Below are positions 25,846 to 35,828 of a stretch of DNA of 64,000 nucleotides, in pieces. The notes below the pieces were generated by a model. The model did no database searches, was not told the DNA's origin, and saw only the letters and a program-made list of their open reading frames with translations. Within the stretch, counting starts at the first letter, position 1. Each line of letters starts with the position of its first letter. The position numbers and the translations under genes were made by a program. Source of the DNA: Levilactobacillus tongjiangensis (GTDB taxonomy: Bacteria > Bacillota > Bacilli > Lactobacillales > Lactobacillaceae). The stretch is from positions 1 to 64,000 of the forward strand of contig NZ_RHNY01000004.1 of NCBI RefSeq assembly GCF_003946345.1. The letters are read 5' to 3'.

Positions 25846-27174
25846 ATGAAACGATTAAAGCAAGTTGTCATGGGCCTGGTAACGGCGGTTACGCTGTTTG
25901 CCGGGGGTATGAGCACGGCCGTGACGGCGCCGGTAACGGCCCAGGCGGCAACGACCAGTAAGACCAGCACGACCGTTAACTTGAAGGCCAAGGCGGGGAT
26001 TGCCGTTGACGCCAAGACCGGCCAGATTTTGTACGAAAAGAACGGCGACCAAGCGTTACCCGTCGCTTCCATGACGAAGCTGTTGTCCATCTACCTGGTT
26101 CTCCAGGCGATTCACAATGGTAAGTTGAAATGGGACCAAAAAATCACTGTCAACAAGGACATTGCTAAGATTGCTCAGAACACCAAGTTGTCCAACGTCC
26201 CACTGCGGGCGGGTCACAGCTACACGGTGAAGTCCCTGTACCAGGCGTCATTGATCTACTCCGCTAACGGGGCGATTGAGGCGTTAGGTGGGGCCGTAGC
26301 TGGGTCACCACACGCGTTCGTTGACCAGATGAAGGCGCAAGCTAAAAAATTGGGCATGACCGACGTGGCCATTTACAACGCCTGTGGGCTGACCAACAAA
26401 CAGGTTGGTAACCTGGGGTACGACAACGTGAGTGGTTCCACGGAAAACAAGTGGTCTGCCGCTGACCAAGCTAAGCTGACAGTGGCCTTGTTGAATAAAT
26501 ATCCAGAAGTCTTACAGACGACAAAGATTTCTAAGCAGTGGTTTGAAAAGGGCACCGCTGATGCCACGAAGATGGAAAACTGGAACTGGATGTTGAAAGG
26601 TTTATCCGCAGCCTATTCTAAGCTCCACGTTGATGGGTTGAAGACGGGGACGTCCGACGCTGCCGGGGCCAACTTTACTGGGACCGCCAACAACAATGGA
26701 AATCGGATCGTGACGGTGGTCTTACACGCCGCTCACAAGTCTGAGACCGACCCATCTCGTTTCAAGCAAACGCAAAAGATGATGTCGTACGTTTACAACA
26801 ATTTCAAGACGGTCGACGTTAAGGCAGACAGCCAGGTGGCTGGGGCCAAGTCCGTGAAGACGAACGATGCGAAACAACCAACTGCTAAGACGGTGGTGAC
26901 GCGTGGCGTTAAGCTCTGGATTCGTAACGACCAAGTGGCCAGCAACGTGCAGGCCAAGGCCCAGTTGAAGGGGAATCTGACCAAGAACAACGCCTTGGAA
27001 GCACCCGTTTCAAAGAATTCAACTATTGGAACGGCCAACATTTCCTTGAAGGGTGACCAGTTAGGTTTCTTGGGCAATACCAAGACGACGAAGGTACCGT
27101 TGAAGGTGACGCAAACCGTTGAGAAAGCCAACATCTTTGTTCGGCTGTGGCGGTCCATCGTCGCGTTATTCTAA
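25846..27174 (+). CDS. dacA: Serine D-alanyl-D-alanine carboxypeptidase (PBP5-like)
   Basis: A 442-residue secreted and membrane-anchored enzyme. The signal peptide ends near AQAATT. Catalytic motifs: SMTK (SxxK), SANGA (SxN) and KTGTSDAAG (KTG). A C-terminal PBP5_C-like beta domain (about 330-415) precedes an amphipathic anchor helix (NIFVRLWRSIVALF). It trims the terminal D-Ala of peptidoglycan stem peptides. It lies 51 bases after the kinase gene, with a small hairpin GTCGG/CCGAC between, so it may be cotranscribed and part of the regulon. Confidence 0.94.
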   Translation: MKRLKQVVMGLVTAVTLFAGGMSTAVTAPVTAQAATTSKTSTTVNLKAKAGIAVDAKTGQILYEKNGDQALPVASMTKLLSIYLVLQAIHNGKLKWDQKITVNKDIAKIAQNTKLSNVPLRAGHSYTVKSLYQASLIYSANGAIEALGGAVAGSPHAFVDQMKAQAKKLGMTDVAIYNACGLTNKQVGNLGYDNVSGSTENKWSAADQAKLTVALLNKYPEVLQTTKISKQWFEKGTADATKMENWNWMLKGLSAAYSKLHVDGLKTGTSDAAGANFTGTANNNGNRIVTVVLHAAHKSETDPSRFKQTQKMMSYVYNNFKTVDVKADSQVAGAKSVKTNDAKQPTAKTVVTRGVKLWIRNDQVASNVQAKAQLKGNLTKNNALEAPVSKNSTIGTANISLKGDQLGFLGNTKTTKVPLKVTQTVEKANIFVRLWRSIVALF

Positions 27175-27188
27175 TTTAGATGGTAGAG

Positions 27189-27215
27189 TCGCTCACTGAT
27201 GGTGGGCGATTTTTT
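27189..27215 (+). terminator. dacA terminator
   Basis: TCGCTCAC / GTGGGCGA (one G-U) with a five-base loop and six T. The following ~260 bp hold only the next gene's promoter region, including an inverted repeat TTGAC-AA-GTCAA at about 27384-27395. Confidence 0.8.
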
Positions 27216-27480
27216 AATGCGACAATTGATATGGATCAAGTTGCTTGGTGAGATTATTCAGTTAGTCCCCTTAACTGCTAGATTCCTAATGTAAATTTTA
27301 TTTTAGGCGAAAAATTAGTGATTAAGACCGGCCGCTAGCGGTTGACGGCGATTTCATTGATTAATGAATGCCGTGTTGTGTTTTTGACAAGTCAAGTAAT
27401 AGTGTGCGAAGATACTTTTATTATTAGCTGAGAACGCGCAATTTTAAGGATATTTTGAGGATAAAAGGGAGTTGGAATTC

Positions 27481-30400
27481 GTGAACATGATTAAAGGCGA
27501 GTGGAATTACATTCGGCACAACCGGTTGATCTTGATCTCTGTGTTGGCCATTATGTTTATTCCATTCCTCTACTGTATCTTCTTTCTGAAGTCTGTCTGG
27601 GATCCATATGGACAGACCGGTTCATTACCCGTTGCGGTCGTCAACCAAGACCAACCAGTGACGTATCAGGGACAGAAGCTAAACGTTGGTGACCAAACGG
27701 TGACTAATTTGAAGAAGAACCATCAATTAGGATGGAAGTTTGTCTCCGCGAAGACCGCGGCAGATGGGTTGAAGCATCACAAGTACTACACGGTGATCAC
27801 TTTCCCTAAGAACTTCTCGGCCAACGCCGCTACGGCGCTGAACGAACATCCTAAGAAGATGACGTTTAGCTACAAGACGAACGGGTCAGCCAACTACATC
27901 GCGCAAGTTATGAGTGAAGTGGGTTCATCGCAACTCGACAGTCAGATTCGCTCTAAGGTAACGAAGGCTTACGCCCAAGCTACCTTTAAGCAGATCTACT
28001 CTGTTGGTAAGGGGATGGAAAAGGCTGCTACCGGTTCCGCTAAGTTAAAGGACGGAACGGTCACCTTGACTGATGGCCTGAACACCTACACGACCGGGGT
28101 TCACACGTTGAACAATGGTCTGCAACAAATGAAGACCTCCGTGGGACCACTGGCGACTGGGATTCAGAAGTTGAACACTGGTGCACAGAAATTGAATTCC
28201 GGTCTGGGTGAGTACACAAGTAAAGTTAATACGTATGCTAGTGGGACAAGCAAATACGTCAGTGGAGTTAATCAATTTACTGGCGGTGTTAGCAAGTTGA
28301 GTGCTGGTATGCCAAAATTGACTTCCGGTGCTAATCAAGTGGCTGCGGGAACCAAGTCATTGAACTCGGGTGTATATCAGTATGTAAATGGTGTTTACAC
28401 GCTGAAGACTGGTGTTAAGCAATTAGGCAGCGGAGTTGGTCCATTAGCTAACGGTGTCTCGAAACTTTACACTGGAAGTAAGTCGTTGAATTCTGGCTTG
28501 TCGGAACTTAGTGGTAAGTCGAAAGACTTGAACTCTGGTGCAAGTACAGTCGCTGCTGGTGCTTCTAAGCTGAGCCAAGGGGTTAGTTCTGTGAAGTCTG
28601 AGCTGAATGGCTTAACGGAACCTAATGCAGCTGGTCAGAGTGTTTCAGATCAAATTGTAGCTGCACAAGCATTAGTTAAAAATATGCAGGCATTGCAAGC
28701 TAATCCTGGCCTACAGAACATTGCCTCAGACTTAACGCCAGCTTTGCAAGATTTGACGAAGGCAGAAGTACAATTGAATGCAGCTTTAGCTAATCAAAAG
28801 GCTGCTGCCAAGACTCTGAAACAGGATGCATCCCAAGGGCAAACGACCACTAAGAGTAGTGGTTCGACTGATCTCAGCAGTAAAATAAAGGCAGCTCAGT
28901 CTACCGCTGCCAAAATTGCCGCTGAAAAGGGCGATAGTGACGGGGTTGGCACTGACACCGCAACGTTGCAAAAGCAATTAGCTGAACTGCAGGATGCTGC
29001 GGGCAGTGGGTCGTCTAACACTGTGACGACTAAGTCCAATAGTGATGTTACTGGTGACGCGACAGAGTTAGAACAGGCAACTCAGGCGGTTCAAACAGCA
29101 ACCGCTGCGTTACAAACAGCACTTGGTAAAGTTATGGCGGGGTTGAATACAACCGGACTTGATGCTACAACTGCACAACAACTTCAAGCTGTTGTTGCCG
29201 GGGCAAAGGGCGCCAATCTTACTGATTTGCAAAACAAATTGGGGAGTTTAAAGACGTTAGCCGATAATTCCGGCCAATTATCTGATCTTATCGATGGTGC
29301 TAATGAATTAAGCGCCGGTGCTTCGACGTTAAGTAATGGTGTTGGGCAATATACATCAGGTGTTGACTTAGCATTTGCTGGATCAACTCAATTGAACAGT
29401 GGGATTTCTAGTTTGAACGCACAAGTTCCTACTTTGCAAAATGGTGTAACTAAGATTGTGAATGGGACTGCTAAGTTAGCCAAGAAGGGAACTACTTTGA
29501 AGAGTGGTTCCTCTAAGGTTGCTAGCGGGGCATCTCAAGTCAGTGGTGGTCTTCAAAAGGCAGCTGCTGGGGTTAATCAGTTGACTGCTGGTACACCTAA
29601 GCTTGCTGCTGCTGGTAGTAAGCTGCAGGCTGGTACGCCTAAATTGGTGGCTGGTGGTAATCAGCTGAACCAAGGAGCTAGCCAGGTGGCTAGTGGTTTG
29701 ACCCAACTGAACAGCAAGGTACCAGCATTGACTAGTGGGGTTACCCAACTAGCTGATGGTTCACAAAAGCTGGACGACAACAGTGGCCAGTTGATGAGCG
29801 GTGCCAAGAAACTTTCTGATGGGAATGGCACGTTAGCTAAGTCCTTGAAGTCAGGTGCTGATCAGATTCAGGCACAACCATTGACTAACAAGACGGCCGA
29901 CATGTTTGCCGCACCAACTAAGCTGAAGCATGAAAGCTACAGTTACGTGCCTAACTATGGTCACGCATTGGCACCTTACGTGCTGTCCGTTGCCCTCTAC
30001 GTTGGGGCCTTGGTCTTCAACTTTGCCTTCCCAATTCGGAAGGTCTCTCGTAAAGACGGGACCGCTACCGGTTGGTTCTTTAGTAAGGTTTCCATTGGTG
30101 CCGTTGAAGCATTGGCAATGGGGCTGATTGAACCAGCCTTGATGATGTTAGGTGGTTTGAGTGTTGATCACCCAGGACAAATGATGCTGGTTTCAGTACT
30201 CTTTGCCGAGGCGTCGATGTTCATTGTGATGTTCCTGTCGATGTTACTGGATAACCCTGGTCGTTTCATTGCCATGGTGCTCTTGATGCTACAACTTGGT
30301 GGTTCCGGTGGGACGTTCCCTATGGAAGTTACCAACCACTTCTACAACGTTGTTCACCCATTCCTGCCAATGACTTACTCAATCCTCGGATTCCGTCAAG

Positions 30401-30594
30401 CCATTACGTCAGGGATGACGGGCATGGTCGGACAAGCGGTTTGGGTCCTGATTCTGTTTACGATCTTGGCATTGGCACTTCTCTGGCCAACTATGATCTG
30501 GTTACAGAAGAAACGCTTGATGGGTATCTCGCAATTGGATAACAACCAAGAGTTACAGGCGGTTGAAGATCCAAACGCCAAGAACCATTCATAA
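27481..30594 (+). CDS. YhgE/Pip family membrane protein
   Basis: A ~1037-residue protein with one N-terminal helix (LILISVLAIMFIPFLYCIFF), a very long extracellular region and about five C-terminal helices (from ~residue 840), the layout of YhgE/Pip proteins related to phage-infection protein and ABC-2-type exporters. The extracellular part (about 190-800) is built of short repeats of the form LxSGxxxL..GxxxLxxG, predicted as a long coiled or helical rod. A Gln/Ala/Ser-rich middle (about 380-560) has different codon use from the ends, hinting at recombination of repeats. Start GTG 27481, nine bases after AAGGGAG. Confidence 0.87.
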   Translation: MNMIKGEWNYIRHNRLILISVLAIMFIPFLYCIFFLKSVWDPYGQTGSLPVAVVNQDQPVTYQGQKLNVGDQTVTNLKKNHQLGWKFVSAKTAADGLKHHKYYTVITFPKNFSANAATALNEHPKKMTFSYKTNGSANYIAQVMSEVGSSQLDSQIRSKVTKAYAQATFKQIYSVGKGMEKAATGSAKLKDGTVTLTDGLNTYTTGVHTLNNGLQQMKTSVGPLATGIQKLNTGAQKLNSGLGEYTSKVNTYASGTSKYVSGVNQFTGGVSKLSAGMPKLTSGANQVAAGTKSLNSGVYQYVNGVYTLKTGVKQLGSGVGPLANGVSKLYTGSKSLNSGLSELSGKSKDLNSGASTVAAGASKLSQGVSSVKSELNGLTEPNAAGQSVSDQIVAAQALVKNMQALQANPGLQNIASDLTPALQDLTKAEVQLNAALANQKAAAKTLKQDASQGQTTTKSSGSTDLSSKIKAAQSTAAKIAAEKGDSDGVGTDTATLQKQLAELQDAAGSGSSNTVTTKSNSDVTGDATELEQATQAVQTATAALQTALGKVMAGLNTTGLDATTAQQLQAVVAGAKGANLTDLQNKLGSLKTLADNSGQLSDLIDGANELSAGASTLSNGVGQYTSGVDLAFAGSTQLNSGISSLNAQVPTLQNGVTKIVNGTAKLAKKGTTLKSGSSKVASGASQVSGGLQKAAAGVNQLTAGTPKLAAAGSKLQAGTPKLVAGGNQLNQGASQVASGLTQLNSKVPALTSGVTQLADGSQKLDDNSGQLMSGAKKLSDGNGTLAKSLKSGADQIQAQPLTNKTADMFAAPTKLKHESYSYVPNYGHALAPYVLSVALYVGALVFNFAFPIRKVSRKDGTATGWFFSKVSIGAVEALAMGLIEPALMMLGGLSVDHPGQMMLVSVLFAEASMFIVMFLSMLLDNPGRFIAMVLLMLQLGGSGGTFPMEVTNHFYNVVHPFLPMTYSILGFRQAITSGMTGMVGQAVWVLILFTILALALLWPTMIWLQKKRLMGISQLDNNQELQAVEDPNAKNHS

Positions 30595-30610
30595 AAACAA
30601 GTCCTAAATG

Positions 30611-30646
30611 AAGCGTCGCGAAGCCACTGGTTTCGCGACGCTTTTT
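30611..30646 (+). terminator. Rho-independent terminator
   Basis: AAGCGTCGCGAA / TTTCGCGACGCTT with a short loop, then T-run. Ends the YhgE gene. Confidence 0.92.
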
Positions 30647-30687
30647 GCGTATAATTGATTTCATAATGAGAAAAGAGGGAATTGCTA

Positions 30688-31203
30688 ATGTCCGTAACCT
30701 TTCGTTTAGCCACACCGGCTGACCAACCGAGAATCGTGGCCATCTATAACGAGGCCATTGCCACTAAGCAGAGTACGGCAGACCTCACGCCCATGACGGT
30801 GGCGGAACGCCAACCGTGGTTTCGGGAGTTTGATTCTCACCATTTTTCACTCTGGGTCATCGTCCATGAAAATCAGGTCGTTGGTTACGTGGGCCTGGAG
30901 CCCTACAGCGACCGTGCAGCGTACAGCCAAACGGCCGAAATTGCCCTCTATTTGGCCGCAGAAGCGCAGGGAATGCACGTGGGCAGTCAGACACTCGACT
31001 GGGTGGCTAAAGTCGCTCCTGACCGTCAAATTACGACAATTATTTCTCGCATCTTTGGGCATAACCAGGCGAGCCGCCGATTATTTGAGAAGAAGGGCTA
31101 TGAACGGTGGGGCCACTTGCCAGCCATCGCTGATATGGCGGGATTTTCAGCGGACTTGGAAGTCTACGGTCGGCATTTCGTGAAATCGAGCGGGGATGAA
31201 TAG
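30688..31203 (+). CDS. GNAT N-acetyltransferase, phosphinothricin-acetyltransferase-like
   Basis: A 171-residue acetyltransferase. The N-terminal RLATPADQPRIVAIYNEAI, the central VVGYVGLEPYSDR, the acetyl-CoA loop region AAEAQGMHVGSQTL and NQASRRLFEKKGYERWG match the PAT/YncA branch of GNATs, which acetylate small amines or amino-acid analogues. ATG 30688 is eight bases after GAGGGA. Stands alone between a terminator and azlC. Confidence 0.85.
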   Translation: MSVTFRLATPADQPRIVAIYNEAIATKQSTADLTPMTVAERQPWFREFDSHHFSLWVIVHENQVVGYVGLEPYSDRAAYSQTAEIALYLAAEAQGMHVGSQTLDWVAKVAPDRQITTIISRIFGHNQASRRLFEKKGYERWGHLPAIADMAGFSADLEVYGRHFVKSSGDE

Positions 31204-31310
31204 ACATGAAAACTGCCTTTGGATTTTCACAAACATTTAATCAAAGCAGACCCAATGCAGGATTACCTTTGCTAAATATCACATCTGTTATATGAAAATA
31301 GCCTGAAACA

Positions 31311-31319
31311 TGTTAAAAT
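31311..31319 (+). promoter_or_regulatory. Extended -10 promoter of azlCD
   Basis: TGTTAAAAT at 31311-31319; the -35 position reads TATGAA. Predicted leader ~75 nt to the TTG start. Confidence 0.5.
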
Positions 31320-31401
31320 ATCCTCGTGTGGTTTTATGGATGACGGGTCTCACCCGTTAACTCGCTTCATATCTCAGAGTATTCGACGGAGGCAAACATT
31401 T

Positions 31402-32202
31402 TTGAATAAACGACGGCCAAACCCCAAGCAGGTGCCTGACCCCAATGAACCCTTATGGCGGTCGACACTGCGGGTAGCCATGCCCCTTAACTTAAGTTAC
31501 ATCCCAATCGGGCTGGCTTGTGGGATTTTGCTTCACGCGGCAGGGTTCAATACCTTACTGACTGGATTAGTTTCGTTATTGATCTTTTCCGGTGGGGCAC
31601 AATTTTTAATTGCCACGATGTTGACTATTAATTCCCCTCTACTTTCAATTGTCTTGATGCTATTCTTCTTGGAATTACGGTATGCGTTATTAAGTTCGAG
31701 TCTATCCCCTTACTTAAAGGGCCAATCCAACCGCTTTCTATTTATCTTCGCGGTCTCTCTTAACGATGAAAATTACGCCATCAATTACTTAAAATTTGCC
31801 ACTGATAAAAAGTGGACGGGTAAGGAAGCTCTGATGGTGGAGCATTATTCCTTACTATTTTGGGCAGTCAGCAACGTTATCGGCAGTTTGATCGGTAGCG
31901 CCTTGAAGATTGACCTAGGCATCGTCAACTTTGCGTTAACGGCTTTGTTCATCTACATGATTGTGATGCAGATCAAGAACCGACTGACCATTGTGATTTG
32001 TTTGATTTCCGGTGTGCTTGCAGCACTGTGCATGATGTTGACTAAGAGTACGTTAGGGTTAGTTATTTCGACCCTGATTGCCTCTCTGATCGGGTTCTTA
32101 CTTGAGTCAACGTTGCGCAACCGTTTGCCGGATAGCCATTGGTTGTGGCGTTTGCACAGCCCTGGATCAAAGAAATCGGCAGTCGAGAATACGGATAATT
32201 AG
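31402..32202 (+). CDS. azlC: Branched-chain amino acid exporter large subunit AzlC
   Basis: A 266-residue membrane protein with about seven helices. LSYIPIGLACGILLHAAGF and the FSGGAQF segment followed by FFLELRYALLSSSLSPYL are AzlC (LIV-E family) signatures. With AzlD it exports branched-chain amino acids or analogues. I choose TTG 31402 because GGAGG lies nine bases upstream and the length then suits the family; an in-frame ATG at 31336 lacks a ribosome site. azlD follows 17 bases after. Confidence 0.88.
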   Translation: MNKRRPNPKQVPDPNEPLWRSTLRVAMPLNLSYIPIGLACGILLHAAGFNTLLTGLVSLLIFSGGAQFLIATMLTINSPLLSIVLMLFFLELRYALLSSSLSPYLKGQSNRFLFIFAVSLNDENYAINYLKFATDKKWTGKEALMVEHYSLLFWAVSNVIGSLIGSALKIDLGIVNFALTALFIYMIVMQIKNRLTIVICLISGVLAALCMMLTKSTLGLVISTLIASLIGFLLESTLRNRLPDSHWLWRLHSPGSKKSAVENTDN

Positions 32203-32219
32203 GACACAGGAGACGCTAT

Positions 32220-32567
32220 ATGAGTACAGTTAATACGTGGACCAGTACGCAACACTTTTGGCTAATCATTCTAGGCTTTTTCGTTGCCTTCGTACCGCGC
32301 TTTCTTCCCCTGATGTTGTTCACCAAGCGGGCAATTCCCGAATGGTTCAACGAATGGATGAAGTATGTGCCGGTATCGTTATTTACGGCACTGGTGGTCA
32401 AGGATATCTTTATCAATAGCGAAAGCTATCAATTCATGTTCACCAAGTTCTCTGAAATGCTTGCAGCCATTATTGTGGTGTTCATTGCGTACAGGACGCG
32501 GTCAATGGCACTTTCCGTAGTTGTCGGATTAATTGCTGTTTTCCTGTTGTCGCTGGTTATTGCGTGA
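32220..32567 (+). CDS. azlD: Branched-chain amino acid exporter small subunit AzlD
   Basis: A 115-residue protein with about four helices. FVPRFLPLMLFTKRAIPEW and YVPVSLFTALVVKDIF match the AzlD family. It partners with AzlC upstream in a two-subunit exporter. ATG preceded by AGGAGACG. Confidence 0.9.
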   Translation: MSTVNTWTSTQHFWLIILGFFVAFVPRFLPLMLFTKRAIPEWFNEWMKYVPVSLFTALVVKDIFINSESYQFMFTKFSEMLAAIIVVFIAYRTRSMALSVVVGLIAVFLLSLVIA

Positions 32568-32588
32568 CTAAATTTAACAAATATGACG

Positions 32589-32617
32589 AAGGCGGAGCTG
32601 CTGGCTCCGTCTTTTTT
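32589..32617 (+). terminator. azlCD terminator
   Basis: AAGGCGGAG / CTCCGTCTT (one G-U) with a six-base loop, then T-run. Confidence 0.85.
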
Positions 32618-32872
32618 GAGGCCTTTTTTATTGATAAAGTTATCTTTGAAATTAAGTTAATGATGTTCACCATCTCTGATGGAGGCCAAGCATAACACGT
32701 TTTTCCCCCGAGAAACAGGAGAGATGAAAAGCACGCGAATCGGTTTAGGGGCGACGCTACATTGGCAGATTTTTTGAGTAGAATTTTGCGTAGTTATTTA
32801 AATCGGAAGACCTTTATCTAGTTCAAAGGATGATGTTGCAGTACATTTGTCGATAGATTAGGGGGCGTCTCT

Positions 32873-33106
32873 GTGGGACAAGTTATTTCGATTCAGTTTG
32901 ATGCAGAACTTGATGCGTTACTGACTACGTATACAGAAAATCATGGAATGAGTAAAGCGGCATACATTCAACAAGTTGTGAGTGAAAGACTTGTTGAATG
33001 GGAGAGTGAGCTAGTTTTGAGGCAAGCACTGAAAGATTGGCAGGCTGACGGTTTTAGAACGAAATCGTGGCAAGAGACACTACAAGAGTTACATTTAGAT
33101 GATTAA
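32873..33106 (+). CDS. RelB/DUF6290-like ribbon-helix-helix antitoxin, orphan
   Basis: A 77-residue protein. The N-terminal strand VISIQFDAELDALL and helix GMSKAAYIQQVVSERL fit a ribbon-helix-helix DNA-binding antitoxin; the acidic C-terminus would bind a toxin. GTG start. No RelE/ParE toxin gene follows; instead there is a short spacer and palindromic copy H. Probably a degenerate or stand-alone antitoxin. Confidence 0.75.
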   Translation: MGQVISIQFDAELDALLTTYTENHGMSKAAYIQQVVSERLVEWESELVLRQALKDWQADGFRTKSWQETLQELHLDD

Positions 33107-33176
33107 GAAAAACGAGACAATTTTGAAGGTAAATATGTAGGTGATGATAAGGTTTGGTGCAGTACATTGCGATATA

Positions 33177-33351
33177 GTTGTCGGTCGGCCGGTACAGAGT
33201 CCGGTGGCGGTAGTCTTAGGCGGGGGGGCTTCCGGCCTTAGAGTACGGGTCAATCTTTGAAACTCGTTCTTTGAGGTTCAAAGTTGCCCTGAAGACCGGA
33301 CCATAGGCTTCAGGTCTACCCCACGGGACGGCGTACCGGCCGACCGACAAC
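33177..33351 (+). repeat. Palindromic repeat copy H (three-hairpin class)
   Basis: Perfect 19-bp closing stem GTTGTCGGTCGGCCGGTAC (33177-33195) with its complement at 33333-33351. H2 TCTTTGAA..CTC/GAGGTTCAAAG; H3 CCTGAAG-A-CC/GGCTTCAGG. It lacks the conserved outer ends of other copies. Confidence 0.82.
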
Positions 33352-33378
33352 GGAATTACACAACCATAATTCAAAACA

Positions 33379-33426
33379 AAAAGCACCTCTTCAACCAGTG
33401 ATCAATCCGGTTGAAACGGTGCTTTT
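33379..33426. terminator. Bidirectional terminator, serves cfa
   Basis: AAAAGCACC..TTCAACC pairs with GGTTGAA..GGTGCTTTT; A-run on one side and T-run on the other. Confidence 0.88.
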
Positions 33427-33469
33427 AACATTCATATCGAGTGATCCGCGGTCACCCGATCTATTTGGC

Positions 33470-34666
33470 TTAGTCTGCTACCTTGGCGTGGGTTTCATCG
33501 TACATGTAATCACGCGTCATAGGTAACATCCGGGCTGAAGGGCCCTTAGAAATCAAATACTGAATCACGTCAATATTACCAGATTTGAAGGACGCAGCGC
33601 AAGCCTGTAGGTAAAGATCCCACATGCGAACGAAACGTTCGTCAAACATCTTGGTAACTTCATCGCGGTGTTCGTTAAAGTTCTTGTCCCAAATTTCGAC
33701 CGTCTTTTGGTAGTGACGACGAAGGGGTTCCATATCATCGATTTGTAAACCGCTCTCGATGATGTGGGTGGTGTTTTCAATCAAGCCAGGAACGTAGCCA
33801 CCTGGGAAGATCCATTTGTTCAACCAACCGTTGTTAGCGCCACCTTGTTGACGGGTGATCCCGTGAATCAAGGCAACCCCGTCGCTCATCAGGTACTTTT
33901 GAACGCAGTCGAAGTATTGGCCCAAGTTTTCTTGGCCCACGTGTTCAAACATCCCAACGGAGGTGATGTAATCCCACTTTTCGTTGCCTAATTCCCGGTA
34001 GTCTTCCAACCGGACTTCAGCAACGTCTTCCAGGCCTTCATCAGCGATACGTTGGTTCACGTAGTCGTATTGTTCCTGACTCAACGTGATCCCGGTAACG
34101 TGCAGACCATATTCCTTGGCAGCCGTTAACATCAAGGTTCCCCAGCCACAGCCAATATCAAGTAACGTCTTGCCCGGTTGGGGGTTCAACTTCTTGATGA
34201 TGTGGTGGACCTTGTTGACTTGGGCCGTGTACAGGTCGTCGTCTGGCGTTTCGAAGTAGGCACAGGAATAAGTCATGGTGTCGTCCAACCAGAGATTGTA
34301 GAAGTTATTCCCAATGTCGTAATGGTTTTGAACGTCAGTCTTACTTTCCTTTTCGGTATGCTTTTGTTTAGGCAGGAAGTGGATAAACTTCTTGTTGTGG
34401 AAGAAACTGTCGGCGTTTTCGTAAGCGGCCGTCAGTAAGTCTTCAATACTGCCATCGATCTCGATCTTACCGTCCATGATGGCTTCCCCCAGCGCAATGG
34501 ATGCGTTGCGAGAAATTTCCTTAATTGGAATGGCCTCATGAATTGTGATGGTGACTTCGGGAGTGCCAGTCCCATATACATCAGATGATCCGTCCCAATA
34601 GTTAACGCGAACGGGGATGTTAAAGGTGTGACTCAGAAACGTTTTGTAAAAAGTTTTTTCAAGCAT
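33470..34666 (-). CDS. cfa: Cyclopropane-fatty-acyl-phospholipid synthase
   Basis: A ~398-residue SAM-dependent enzyme that adds a methylene bridge to unsaturated fatty acids of membrane phospholipids, raising acid and ethanol tolerance. [22 protein letters not shown], the SAM loop [12 protein letters not shown] and SVGMFEHVG are characteristic; the C-terminus includes PGGYVPGL. I take the ATG at 34666, eight bases after AAAGGA, rather than an upstream frame adding ten residues. Convergent with the RelB region and divergent from the gene at 34873. Confidence 0.95.
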   Translation of the reverse strand: MLEKTFYKTFLSHTFNIPVRVNYWDGSSDVYGTGTPEVTITIHEAIPIKEISRNASIALGEAIMDGKIEIDGSIEDLLTAAYENADSFFHNKKFIHFLPKQKHTEKESKTDVQNHYDIGNNFYNLWLDDTMTYSCAYFETPDDDLYTAQVNKVHHIIKKLNPQPGKTLLDIGCGWGTLMLTAAKEYGLHVTGITLSQEQYDYVNQRIADEGLEDVAEVRLEDYRELGNEKWDYITSVGMFEHVGQENLGQYFDCVQKYLMSDGVALIHGITRQQGGANNGWLNKWIFPGGYVPGLIENTTHIIESGLQIDDMEPLRRHYQKTVEIWDKNFNEHRDEVTKMFDERFVRMWDLYLQACAASFKSGNIDVIQYLISKGPSARMLPMTRDYMYDETHAKVAD

Positions 34667-34834
34667 GTCTGGAGTCCTTTCCGGTTTCGGTGTCAATGAC
34701 AGAGAAACAAAATTACTTAGCCATTATACGCCAATTACCCCCCTTAACGTAAGGGTGACGACTTAATGTAAGCGATTAACCTTTACTTTTGGTGAGAGTA
34801 TTTTCAAATGTAGGCGGACACCGGGTCAGCATGG

Positions 34835-34840
34835 TATAAT
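34835..34840 (+). promoter_or_regulatory. Extended -10 promoter
   Basis: TGGTATAAT (34832-34840) about 30 bases before the TTG start at 34873; no good -35, as expected for an extended -10. Confidence 0.55.
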
Positions 34841-34872
34841 GAAAGTACAATTAACCAGCGGAGGTCTTCATT

Positions 34873-35769
34873 TTGAAAAAATGGGTATGGGTCGTGGCAA
34901 CAATCGTGGTGGCACTGCTGATTGGTGGTTACGCATATTCGAATCATCATGCGACAGCCAAAGAGTACCAGGCGGCAATGGCCAACGGGCGGACAGCCAT
35001 TCAAAGTAAACACTACACGCAAGCGGAAAGTTACTTCCAGAACGCTTTAAAGCGTCGGTTGAACGATAAGACCGCACAGACGTATTTGACACAGACACAA
35101 CGGTACGTGGCCGCTGATAGCGCCATGGATTCCTTGAAGTTTGATAACGCTGAGAAGCACTACCAAGACGTCAAGGGCATGACCGGTGGGTCCAAGGTCT
35201 TAGTTACCAGAGCCAAGGCGGCGTACAAGAACGTCAAAGTGGTTCGCAATAACGCTAAGCAATTTAAGAAGATTTTGAGTAAAGCCCAGGGTGAGAACAA
35301 AGCCTTGAACTACGGGCAATCGAACACGACGTTGGATGAATTATTCACGAACACTAAGTTCAAGCAGAAGTACTACAAGGACATCTACGCTCAGGCGTTG
35401 GCTCTACGTAAGGCCAACAATGCTGGTCAAACGAGTCAAGTGACGTCCGATGCAACGACGGATGCGTCGTCCAGCAACCAAAGCGGTAGTGATACAGCTA
35501 CTAGCAGTTCCAGTGCTGGCTTGACGTCTGCTGAACAGGCTGCGGCGAACAACTACTCTGGTACCAACGAGTACACCGTGACGAAGAAGCAAAAGGAATT
35601 GAACGGTAAGGTAATTACGGCCGGGCAGATTAGTAGTGCCCGGAAGACTATCAACGCAGCTGGGGGCCAGGCAAACGCCATGAGTGATCAGGACGTGCGG
35701 GTCGCGTTACAATCAGCTAGCAAGAAGGGCATGTCTTTAACTAAGTACGCCCAACAATATTTGAAATAG
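34873..35769 (+). CDS. Membrane-anchored TPR-like protein
   Basis: A 298-residue protein. An N-terminal anchor helix (VWVVATIVVALLIGGYAYS) is followed by TPR-like helices (YQAAMANGRTAIQSKHYTQA, YFQNAL; about 30-110), a further helical part to ~180, a Ser/Thr/Asp-rich linker (about 185-220) and a C-terminal domain with ITAGQISSARKTINAAGG and LTKYAQQYLK. It is probably extracellular, attached by the N-terminal helix. TTG start after GGAGG. Conserved in lactobacilli to my knowledge, but function unknown. Confidence 0.7.
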   Translation: MKKWVWVVATIVVALLIGGYAYSNHHATAKEYQAAMANGRTAIQSKHYTQAESYFQNALKRRLNDKTAQTYLTQTQRYVAADSAMDSLKFDNAEKHYQDVKGMTGGSKVLVTRAKAAYKNVKVVRNNAKQFKKILSKAQGENKALNYGQSNTTLDELFTNTKFKQKYYKDIYAQALALRKANNAGQTSQVTSDATTDASSSNQSGSDTATSSSSAGLTSAEQAAANNYSGTNEYTVTKKQKELNGKVITAGQISSARKTINAAGGQANAMSDQDVRVALQSASKKGMSLTKYAQQYLK

Positions 35770-35777
35770 AGTCAGCG

Positions 35778-35828
35778 ATAGACGCCACATCAGTTAACGC
35801 AGTTTAGCTGGTGCGGGCGTCTATTTTT
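35778..35828 (+). terminator. Rho-independent terminator
   Basis: ATAGACGCC and GGCGTCTAT with inner pairing CAG/CTG, followed by a T-run. Confidence 0.75.
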
